Shown piece by piece: positions 33,439 to 44,700 of a stretch of 64,000 bases of DNA. A program made the translations under genes and the position numbers. The stretch comes from Patiria pectinifera (Eukaryota; Echinodermata; Asteroidea; Valvatida; Asterinidae). The stretch covers positions 21,877,430 through 21,941,429 of the forward strand of contig CM057129.1 of NCBI GenBank assembly GCA_029964075.1, given 5' to 3'. Positions within the stretch are counted from its first letter, which is position 1; the number at the start of each line of letters is the position of its first letter. The notes below the pieces were generated by a model that had not been told where the DNA came from, made no database searches, and saw only the letters and a list, made by a program, of their open reading frames with translations.

Positions 33439-36209
33439 AACCGACCTGGTCGTGGCAGCGTGTCGGCAATGCCACTCAAGTATGTACCTAACTAGCCCTC
33501 ACTTTCATATACCAGTGAACGGGAACTGAGTGTGCGCAGTCCATAGTGTTCAATTTGTGTTCTTTTAATAGTGATACGAGTCGAGTGTTTTTGGGCTCCG
33601 GAGACAACTGGCTCTCGCCTTTCCATCACGGTCGCATTGCCCACCGGAAAATCCTGCTTTACAGATTAGTTACCGCCGTTGCCATGGCAATAGGTTATTA
33701 GATTGTGCAAGTATCTGTTTTATACGTGCGGATGAACATGACAAAATACGTGTATGTCGCCACAATGAGATTACGCATCACCAAACAATCAAATGTCAAG
33801 TATTAACAGCGCCACTGTCTTCATGCTGAAAAACCAGTTTTAGTGCACATCTTGCATGCCCTTTTTTATTTATCAAAGTTTTTTCAATAATTCTTTCTGT
33901 AAGATATAAATATAAATCATGCAGGTACGATTTTTTTTTTTTTTGCATTTTGGGCCAAAGATGAAACACCATACCAAACAACGGTCAAACTCAGCAGAAC
34001 GGTATCCGGCTATAAATGTGTATGCAATGAACCCAAATTAAATGACGATGTAGCTGGTGGGTTTCAGAAACAAATCTTGTTCGGATTAACTGGTTCAACT
34101 TGTTGGATATATCCAGAGGTTGGAAAGAGTACTTCACACCGACCATGCCAAACCCCTAAAGGAAACCTTACCTGCTACAAGAATGAGTTCAACAGCGGAA
34201 GGTAGGAATGTTGTGCTCGGTTTAACGGTTACCTCTGCCTTGATTTCGAGACAGGGTATAATCTAGTCCGGCGGGCAGCACACTTTTCGGTGGGCCTGGA
34301 CTAATTGCGCCCCGCTGGCGCGTAGGGCATCGCAACCCGAGATACAAGAGGGCTGGGAGGAGATACTCCATAGGGAATGTGAAACATTCATGGCAGTGGG
34401 CTAAGACGCGGGCCAAATACCCGAGAAGAACAACACTACCCTGCCCGCCGTTCCCAATCTATCACAGCTGACAACTTTGATCAGACAAAAATACCGACTT
34501 GACATGCACGGACCATTCGATCAACAGTACTTAATGAGGACGTCTCCATTCTGCTTACAGACAAACAAAAAAAGAAGTAACTTGGTAAGTGAAGCCTTCG
34601 CCACAGGGAATCAATTTCACGCCCAATGCGATCTAGAAGACAGTCACTCAGGATTTTCAAGTTCACTTCTGGTACTGACATTTGTGGGCTGTTTCAACAG
34701 ATCAAGTAATGGAAAGGGTGCGATGCAAACGATGAAGACAAGATTAAAATGAACCACCTTTTAAGAAAAAAGTGAGGAATTTCCTGCTAATTAAACCTTG
34801 ATGAGGAATATCCTGCTTTGAATTAATGAAACCAAAGCTGATATCGGATGCCCCAGGTATTTTGTTTTTAAGTTTTTACCTGTTTTAAGAACAACCTTAA
34901 CTACTTTTACCACGTACAACAGAATGCGCGAAAAGCTTGAATGCAGCTTGGGAAGGGTAAAACAAGATGCTTCACGTGTGACTTGTAAACATCCTTAAGT
35001 TATTCTGTACAGTCTGATAGACCTTACTCAGGGTACGCCATCTTGAAATTCAAAGCGAGGCATATAACGCGAACAAACATGGCGGCGTAAATAGTGTGTG
35101 CGGTGAACGAGTGACTTTCGCAAAGTTACAGCAAATTGACATTTGTATAAGTGGATGGATAGATCAAATTGCCCTAAAACATTCTACGTAGATGCGTCTC
35201 ATTGTATTTTAAAGAAGGATATATGAATATAAAGCCATTCCAAAACCAATGGCCTAACTGGGATTTCTGTGTTACTTTAATACGCGTAGCACGGAAGCAC
35301 CGTTGTCAGAGAACCGCCGACTTTCTACTTTCACTTTTCCATCCGCGGCTTTTTTGCGAGCTGAAAGTCGTCGTGTGCCAAGGAAAATGACGTTGGCAGC
35401 CCAGGTGCGCAAAAAGATAATCGAGTGGAAAGGTTTTGTGCTCCCATTTCTAAATGAAAAATCACATCAGGCTGAAATTTGGGCTCATGAATGTCGTTAA
35501 TAATTAAAATCATATTGTGCATTTTTATTTCAAAACATTTCTTAATTTTGAAGTTGTTTAAATTTTTCTGCTAACGACCTTTAACCGGGAACTCAATCTG
35601 CCTTAAAGAAGAATCCGCCTTGCATTAAACATAGGCTTAAGCGGCCTGTTAAATCCTAATGTCCTTTTACCGGGAACAAACTTGGCTTTTGTTGCATTAT
35701 AATTACACGCTTACGACCTTTTGCCGGGCACAAATAATGAAAAACCTCCTTCCGTCTTTTGTTTACTTTATTTACGTCAGAATGACGTAGCCCCTTGAGA
35801 CAATATGCATATCAAATGAAATATATTGCCAAGCTTAATCGATTCCCCGAAAAAACGAATTTGACTATTGACCCATTTTTCGCCCTTACAACCTGCTTCC
35901 AGGCACCCGGCGAATTGCACCTGTTTAGTAGTAAGTATACTTACATTATAAGACTTTCTGCGAATTGTATTCGTGCAGAACCTGTTATTTCCAAGAGGAA
36001 CTGGAGCGCCGTCCCGTACGAACGAGTAAAACATTTCTCTTTCAAGTTATGAAGATATTTCGGTTGCGCACTGTATACCCTGACTCGTTTCGGTGCAAAT
36101 GGTACGATCCCTTGTACGAGACAATCATAGACGCCCGTCTGTTCAACAAATTTAATGGATAATGAAAGGTTTGCGGAAACACCATGTGCGAATAATTTTT
36201 CAACTAAGA
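33439..36209. other. no gene; a few motif-level points
   Basis: Contains a GC-richer segment at 34230-34460 with no match I recognise and a GAGGAATWTCCTGCT duplication near 34768 and 34803. A YY1-like CGCCATCTTG / CATGGCGGC pair lies at about 35036 and 35079. Three loose repeats of CCTTT-CCGGG-A-C lie at about 35577, 35664 and 35718. Confidence 0.4.
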
Positions 36210-36291
36210 GAATGGTTCTGAAAAGAACCAGAGGTATAAACTCGACGTTCCGGTCAGTATGCTCTGACCGTCTTCAGGAGAGTGCCCAAAC
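36210..36291 (-). repeat. Penelope-like terminal fragment with hammerhead-like fold (copy A)
   Basis: Two hairpins lie in tandem: GGTTCTGAAAAGAACC (36214-36229), and a 7-bp stem CGGTCAG / CTGACCG at 36251-36257 and 36264-36270 with a 6-base loop. Read on the minus strand, the second is CTGAAGA (rc 36271-36277), the 7-bp stem, then GAAC, followed by GTCGAG. CTGANGA-stem-GAAAC is the hammerhead core, and hammerheads of this kind are known in Penelope-like retroelements. This copy lacks one A of GAAAC, so it is probably inactive. No Penelope RT lies nearby. Confidence 0.5.
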
Positions 36292-37930
36292 TCTAAGAAA
36301 GTGAATACTTGAGTAGCAAAAGGCGAAGTCAATGAAGTGAGAAGTTGCATCCTGTGAGGATGCCAAGTAGACAGGATCCTAGAACAAGCTTGGTGCCCAC
36401 TGAAATTTAATAGACGGGTATCTCAAAGGGCCCGTGCCATTTGCCACGCAAACGAGTCGGGGTACAGTACGCTACCGTAAAGAGAAAATGTTAACGTTCC
36501 CACGCTCCAATTTTCATTTTATTCCTGGTATGGACAGTGATATCTCCTGTGCTAGCCTAAGTACATGTACTTACTACACAGGTGCAATTTCAGCTCAGAA
36601 AACGTCGCGGATGGAAAAGTGATTATAGAAATCTTGACGTTTCTATGAGCTGACGGCGGTGCTACGCGTATTAAACGAAAGAAACACGGAAACTTCAGGA
36701 CAGGTGAAAATTAAAAGAGACACCAATGGCGGCCATATTGAATCCCCAGCATGCATTGTAGTTGGCCATGTGACCGTGCATTTTAGCCCGACGCTAGTAC
36801 TTGATAGATTCAGGCAAAGAACACATTGGTTTTTACGCCCAAAAATGCATATTTCAATGTTTTATACAAATGTGACCAAATTGTATGATTACTAGTGGTT
36901 TGTTTTTAAATCGGTTACGTTGGTATGGACACGCTACAAAAGTTGTGCGGAAACCATATTGACTCCTCAAAATATGAAAAGTCGCCAAATTTCCATGTCG
37001 ATCGGCAGAAGCGTTCTGAAGCTATTGGGAAAGGTTTCATAGGGGAGCACTTGCCCCTCCCTCGGTCCTGATAGTTGAAGTTGTATCAGGTTCAATCGAT
37101 CAAACAAACTGCAAACAACATCAAATTATTACTTGCGGATTCGCAATGTCCTTTTTTGCGCAATTCGTGTTTTGGGAACTTTTTTGGCAGCCTATCTTTA
37201 GTGCAATTGCAGCTTATCATCAGTACATCAAGATTCCCTCGACTCCAGTTCGATCACTGGAAGCCTGTAAGCTAGGCATAGTGACTTCGATACTGTGAAA
37301 GTGCAGACATAAACAAGAAGAGATAACTAAAAGGGTTTGAGCGGGTGTGATTTGTCGACTTACCAATCAGTCTTGTTTTTGTCTCAAGACTCCCCGGATC
37401 CCTTGCGTAGACTAGTTTACAATGCGACGACGGATCCAGCCACTTAGCCCCCTGTGAATGATTAAACACGAGTATCTGCCGTCAGCAGACCACACTTCAT
37501 GCACTTGGAGTTTGCTCACGTGCTCACTAGAGTGATACCTGAAAGAAAGTGACAAACGAGCTACATTCCAGTCATCTACCATACACTCCGATAATCAAAT
37601 GTATGATTCGACCGTAAATCATTTGAACGCTCTGCTTGCTAAATCCACAACTACAGTGAATTCAGGAACTGATTCAGAGTGAAGGTTTGAAATAGGACTA
37701 ACGAAAAAAACGGGCCATCTTTTAAGCATTCTTAACTTGAAATAACCATTAAACTCCCGGGGTGAAGCCGCCATTCCACATGCACATATTCAGCAGACAG
37801 TTTAGAACAGGCCGAAGAACGCAAGGGATTTAACACGGACTGAACCGCACATGGAACGGTGGCTTTAAATGGTAGTAAAAAGGGAAAACATACGGATGCA
37901 CCATGTAAAATAACTGCTCTAAACAAGAAA
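36292..37930. other. no recognisable gene
   Basis: Unrecognised short frames only. CAATGGCGGCCATATTG at about 36724-36740 is a YY1-like and SRF-like composite word, with no further support. Confidence 0.4.
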
Positions 37931-38090
37931 AACTGTTCCAGGTAGAACCCGGAATTTTAACTCGATGTTTACTTCAGTATGCTCTGACTACCTTCAGGAG
38001 AATGTGAGGATCTGTATTCTCCGTTGAGAAAGGCATACTGACCACAACGTCGAAATGACATCTGTGGTTCTTAAGAACCTCTATTCTTTT
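37931..38090. repeat. Penelope-like terminal fragments, head-to-head pair (copy B)
   Basis: 37931-38000 resembles copy A in the same orientation (GTTC hairpin, ACTCGATGTTTACTTCAGTA, TGCTCTGACTACCTTCAGGAG). 38008-38090 is the same segment inverted (ATTCTCCGTTGAGAAAGGC, ATACTGACCACAACGTCG, GGTTCTTAAGAACC). The two meet around AGGAGAATGTGAGG / TGTATTCTCC. Penelope-like elements often carry inverted or rearranged terminal repeats. Both halves have mutated cores, so neither is expected to be an active ribozyme. Confidence 0.5.
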
Positions 38091-38518
38091 TCTGAAGGGC
38101 AACGTCACATGGTGATAAAATGTCTTCGTTGTACTCCCAAACGTGCAAAGGTAACAAAATGTATGGCTAATTGCACTATTGTATCGCGGTCCCAAGAAAT
38201 ATTACAATATCGCCCTGCCAAAGGCTTACTATATCTCCTGCCATAAAAAAGTAAGGCAAGGCGTTCGACACACAGACGGACTCAAGTTTTAGGGGAACAG
38301 TTCATTCCGATTTCATTCACCTCAAAGGCTCCAAAACACCGTCCTCAACACATCCGTCTCTCAATCTTAGTCTAACAACCACGAACCCAACGTATCTCCC
38401 AAGTAAACAAAGTATACAAAAGTATACAGAATTATGAACTTAACGCGCGCGTCTCATACAATGACCCCTGCCAGCATGCCCATGCAGGTAGCAATCACTT
38501 TTTCTGCAACCGTGTATC

Positions 38519-38790
38519 AGTGGAGCCGTATCATAAGTCCGACGCCTCATAGGTCCGACGCCTCGTAAGTCCGAAATTTCGGACTTAATATGAGGCGTCG
38601 GACTTATGAGGCATAAAATTTATTTATTCCACCTCATAGGTCCGACGCCTCATAAGTCCGACGCCTCATAAGTCCGACAACAGAAAACGAGGCGTTTAAT
38701 TTGTCGGACTCACAAAGCGTCGGAGCTATGAGGCGTCGGAGCTATGAGGCGTCGGACTTATGAGGCGTCGGACTTATGAGCGGACCCCGT
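38519..38790. repeat. foldback array of a 16-mer
   Basis: The unit CATAAGTCCGACGCCT recurs in direct orientation at the left (38531-38577) and again in the middle (38635-38680). Its reverse complement, AGGCGTCGGACTTATG, occurs at 38591-38611 and at 38711-38780. The result is several possible hairpins in about 270 bp, including a near-perfect one at 38567-38590 (CCGAAATTTCGG centre). Outer edges TGGAGCCGTATCATAAG and CTTATGAGCGGACCCCG are imperfect inverted ends, possibly hAT-like. No coding sequence. Confidence 0.85.
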
Positions 38791-41700
38791 ATCGGTAACC
38801 ATAATGTGCATGCGTCAGTTGCTAATGGAATGGTTCTCGGAGTTAGATTCCCTTAAAAAAAAATCATCCAGACCCATGAATGAGAACAAAAAGGTGAATT
38901 CTATTTTATCGATCACCAGGACTTGATTAAGCACAATTTATTGAAGACAATTTTAAATTCACTTTGGGGGTAAAATGTAAAATTCCTTCAAGATTCGAAA
39001 CCGGACCCTGCAGCATTCAGGCCACAGATTAAGCTCAGCACACCGTAGCGAAACCATGAAGACCGCCGTGGAATATAAGCTAAAAGAACCTATTCCGTAT
39101 CAGATAACATATTAATGTATTCGTCACGTGATATCACGTGATATGTTTCATACATGCGCATTACGGTCAATGACTTTACCAAATTGCAAAAAAAAATATT
39201 TGTGCCCTGGTACAAGATCTGTTTTAGTACTGTGCCACCTTTCGTAATAACAAAAGTAAAAGTTTCGTAATAACAAAAGTAAAATTTTAAACATCAACAG
39301 TGTTTATACACGTAAAAATCCCCACATTCTCTGTACAGGTCTGCTTTCAGCTATTGCTGTAACCCGTGGCCGATTTCGTAAAAGTGTCTTCACCGAGGAG
39401 GCAAGTTAGCCTATTGCTCCAGACTTTGCTTCAACCCTGCTATTTATCCGTCAGGCAATTAAAGCTCCAGCTGAGTGCAATGCGAAATGGTACAAAAGGC
39501 TGGATAGAGCTTGCAGTCTGTAAGCCCTTCCCCATCCCAAAGAGGAGTCATGACAGGTTGTCTACCCACGGTTCGTTCCCCGGATAGCGAGGTTGAGCTT
39601 CCCGATTACAATTGTCCAAAATATATCGATGTGGTGAGCTTTTGGTCTTTTACCGCCAGCGGCACCGGTACTGCTGATCGACATAGCAATTGCATCTGTC
39701 TCCCGTGTGCCTATCATCTGAGCATCTGGGCATCTGAGCACCATGCTTGTGACAAAACCAACAATACCAATTTGTCATTACTCGGTATTTCACCTTTATT
39801 TCTTCTTTTACTGGCGGGAGGGCATTAACCTGAAAGACCCAGTTGTTTTTTGACCTCGGAGTTCGTCTCATATCTCGGCCACGAATGCATTGAATTCATT
39901 GAAATTTTGTAGGAATGTTCAAGTACACATGCTGGTCATAACTGCAAAGTTTTAGTTCAGTCAAACGAAACATTCTATAATAATTATCTTTACGAATTGT
40001 GTTGAAATCGCGCTTTTATCGTGTGCAGCATGGTCGATTGAAAGTTAACATTAGCGCCAACTTACGTTCAAAAATCTGACTTTTCGCGACTGAATGGTAC
40101 GGCTGAGTGTCTCAGGTTGATGCAAAAAAAACCCGCAATAATCCATTTCAGTATCCATTTTTTTGGCACCCAAGTCTTTTTTTTTCGTCCAGACGCCGGC
40201 CTTGCCCCGAGCCGCTCAAAAAGAAATAGTCCGTCAGTCGTAAAATACGTGTGCGTCAAAGCCGCAAATCCCACATGGCACTCAGGAGTCCTGAGGACAT
40301 CGTTCTACATTTAAATGTAACTCTGAAATATAATATAATAAATATATTTATACACAAGAGATGTTAATTTCATCGAAATTTTTTCCCCTTGATATCTCAG
40401 AACTCCGTAAATAAAAGAATTACCACCGATTACTCGTATAACGGGAGGTCACATTTCTCACATCTTACGATGACGCGAATTAGACATTTCACGTTGACGA
40501 ATTAGATTTTGTTTACAAAATCAGGGGGGAATGACCTAATGTCTGGGCCCGGCGATTTTCAACAGCGCCAGTGTAATCAATATCGAATGTATTCCCTTGA
40601 AACTTTCAAAATCCACATTGTGACCTCGATTCTGACAAGTTGAGCTCCCACTGCAGAAATTCAAAACCTCGACTAAATCTGCTGGGAAAATAACACCCGG
40701 TTTTTTCCTTATTGAGGGGACAGCAACATGCGTAAAACAAGCTTTAAAAGCCTTCCAAATTGGTAAGATTTTCTTTCCAATTCTACTCCATTTCTTTTCT
40801 CAAAGAGACAGCGGAGTAACGTTTAGACCTTGGGTGTGTGAAACTACAGGAGTGTTTGATCAGCATTCTGAGGCTATTGACCAGCGCAGAATATATGAGA
40901 AGTGATCGACTTTACTTTAACTCTACGCAGTTTGTTGATACTATCACAACACATTACTGTTTGATCAGACACTGCTGTCAGCTGCACCGCTGCAATCTGG
41001 AATGATGGTATAAACAACCTGTGAAAATATTCCCTATGGTGTTACTGTATTTAACAATAACTGTAGCTGATGTTGAAAACGTTTCGGGCGACGTGTCTGT
41101 GTTAAGTTCGTCATTCCCCACGAGTAAAACTCAATCATAGCCAGATACAAAATTCTGATATAACAAACAATTTGGCTAGGTCCGAACGAGTTTGTTATAA
41201 TGAGACTCGACTGTACATGCATGCATGCGTGTGCAGCTGAATCGGATTCCGCTTTGAGGTTTGAGAAAGGGGCCTTTTTGCCGCATTTTGAGTTAACTTT
41301 TGACGAAAAAAAATACACAGCATTCAAATATCCTATTAGACTTTTAAGATATGGCGGACAGATAGGATAGCCCTATTTTGCGTGGAGATTTTTTCTGGGT
41401 AAAAAGAGCCTGAAAGTTCACCCCTGGTGGCGCGCTTCCGGAACCCTTGAATGTGAAAATTAACGTGCAGAAATTCTAAAATTTGCAGTTATTTTTGGTA
41501 CATCGATTTCTTCAGAAATCACCCCCAAAAGGGCCTTTGTAAAATTGTTACTTGCATTATTGATGGAAACTGATAAATTGCCTGACGTGAAAAACAAATA
41601 TCGCGCCAAAAATTGACCTTTCACTTCCGAAAATTTAAAGTGCCTGCGGCCAAGTGCAACTCGGTGTACTGGTACATCGAATGAAAAATTATAAAGTAAT

Positions 41701-44700
41701 TTTGTAGCGGTCATTTGGTGAAAACATAAAGTTAATTAGAAGACCAAAATGTCTTTTAGGGTTTACAATTTTTGTGAATCAACTTACAGGTCTCATTAGC
41801 ATTTACGAAAAGAATCTAAAGTGACCGCTGCTAAGGACTGCAGTCAAGCCAGCCCGACTAAATCTGAAACACATCGGCTGAAGGTAGGTAAATCTTCGCA
41901 GTTATACATTCTTAAGAAATTATTCTGCCAAAAATTATAGCAAGAGAAAGGGCAACCCATAGGATCAGGAATGCCCATAGGATCAGGAACGCTCATAGGC
42001 GGGCGGCGCGAAGGTTCCCGAAGCTGAGCCGCGTGACCTGTCACTTTCAGGCTCTATACAAAAAAACTTACACACTCCAAATAGCCACGCCCACCAATAG
42101 TGTCAAACGTGTCTATAATAAAGGCTCATTTTGAGCCGCATTTTAAGAATTCAGCACCCTTTAAGAGTACACGAGCCATACAAGGCAGAATTACACCAAA
42201 TATAATATGAAAGATAGTATACTCTCTAAAAACGAAGTGTCAAAACTTGCTGAGTAACCGTGTTGGGTACGAAAGTTGAGTACTTTCTTAGCCAATTATG
42301 GGTTTAGTCACGATTTGGCCAGTACCCTTCAAAAGGGAAATTTACCCTTTGAGTGTGCAACCAAATATATTCAAATTGTAAACAACCTTGTGTACGAAAG
42401 CACATTTTCCTTGCTACTGGGTCAAGTTGACCTTGCAACGTGCAACAAAACATGCAGAGACGCTCTCAGATGAGTAAAAATTACCTCGTAATGGGTAAAC
42501 ATTGCTCAGTGTTGCCTAAAGAACGTTCTTGATATCGACAGTATGACATTCAAGATGGCGGATGGTGGACTTACAACCGTGCTGCGAGAGTGGGATTCGA
42601 AATCGCTGATACCTTTAGTTAGTAGTAATTATTTACTTTTCAGGATGTACTGATTAATAAAATACGTCATTGTGGAAACGTGGGCAGTATTATGTACCTA
42701 AAGCAATGGATATTTGTGACAAATAGCTTAATGATTGAATTGCATTGTCACGTTGTGCGTTGTGTGTAGATGAAACGTACACGTGTGTAAAATGTACATG
42801 ACTTTTGTAACATTCAAAGTGATCAAATTGACTGCATGGCAGCACTATTTGTAAGCAGAGTATCCAGGTTTTGGGGGTCGGCGTGAGGGGAACGGTTTAT
42901 AAAATATGCCGAAATGTTGAATTTTATTAAAAACAAATAAGCACAACACAGGTGTTGATATATTTGAATATCTAATCTAAGATACGATAATTTTCTACGA
43001 GCACGTACCACGGCTATATATGTTTCAGTACAGGTTTTACGTTCATTAAGGTGACTCGTTATGAACACCAAACAGTCAGTCTGCTTTGGTACACTTCTGT
43101 CTACTTGTTATCACACATACATGTTCCATGTCAACAACAAGATGGCGGATGTTTAATACATTCTTTGTCCTATTTTAATTGCAATCAATTATCAAAATGC
43201 AGCATCAGGCATACAATCTTGGTCATCTTTTGCCATCTTTCCTGGTTCGCGGCATGGTAACCACCGTATACGAGATTATATCTCACAGTCAGTTGAACTC
43301 CCGAAGGAGGTTCAAATGACAATTGCTGATGTAATCTGAAGACTTAAAATGCCGAACCACGGCACTACTAGAATTACACGAAACTGCTCGTTACTATTGT
43401 GGGCGCTGTCGAGAGCGCACTAGATGAAAATCAATCTGGAAGTGCTTTCGTCACACAGTGAGCTTTTCGTGACGTGAGAGACTTGTCAGGTAAAGAAGGT
43501 ATGAAACTGGGTGAGTCCTTGAATACGATCAAATAGAACTACACTTGTTTGTTGAATCTGTTGAAACTGTATAATATTTCTCTTTTATGTTCGCAATCCA
43601 ATCATACCCACTAATATGAGCGGGGCTATACACGAGGCCGAATATCAGACTTTATTACACCTGATATTAACGGGTTCCAAGAGATTCTTTGGTCCGGTAC
43701 CCCAGACACCATATCCAGAAACAAACACTGACCTACAGTAACATTTTCGGGTGATACCCAGACAACAACCCAAAGCACTTTGAAATAAAAAGTGGATGTA
43801 GGCCTATGGGGACAGTGGAGTAAGCTGCTCACATTATTTACACGTTATTTGCCCTGCACAGTTTGTGGATGGCGCCCCTATCGCCGAATGATAACCAGGC
43901 CCTACCCATTTCCTAACGCTTTGATTTTTCTACGGCCAGTGAATCCTGACGACACCCATGGGGGTCAATACTGCCTCGTGTGCATGGACTATGCATGACT
44001 TTGCATCAGGGGCAATTTCCGCTTTTATCACATTTCGTGGAAAAAAAATGAAGAAAACTAGTCGTCACCAGTAAACCATGAGTCCGGTCAGTGCGTGATT
44101 TTCGTAATGGCCCCTGGCATAGGCCTAACTATTGTTGAAGTGACGCTCACACAAAGGCGTTTCCTCTCCAGGGTCTAAACCTTCTTGAGAACTAGGCCAA
44201 TCAATATTGAGAATGGAAACACGCGATGCACAGGAACAAATATAAGGGGTCTTCTCTAATTAAAAAAAAATATGTTATTAAAGAAGAAAATTAGTTGACC
44301 AGAATAGGTATAGAGTAGCCTAAACCAGAAATACAGAAAGAGATCTTAAATAGTGGACTGTTTAATGCCTGTCACAGGATTTACCAGTACCAGAGTGAGA
44401 TAGAATGTTGTCGTAGCGTACTGTCTAGGGGAAGAGGGGACGAGGTTGTCAACCACAGTATTTGACAGAAATCCCAAGCCCGCATTAGGTAAACAAGCGC
44501 GCGAAACCAAAGATGTTGAACCTTGTCCTCTGTACACTTAAATTGGGGGGTAAAATTCGCACTCGAGCTTTGCTTTTCAATCATCAGTAGCCAGCGTGCC
44601 GGGGTTGAGGTCCAGAGAAATGATGAATTTCTGTCAACATTAAGAAACCTGCAAAGCTGACAGGAGCTGTGTGAGACGACCCGTCAATTATGGCAAGGAT

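Noticed and set aside
34230-34460. U2-like words TTCTCGG and TTTGGC on the minus strand
   Set aside because: The conserved U2 branch-recognition segment and Sm site are absent.
37235-37262. CCAGTTCGATCACTGG as a tRNA T-arm
   Set aside because: The stem-loop is suggestive, but no anticodon or acceptor arms can be built around it.
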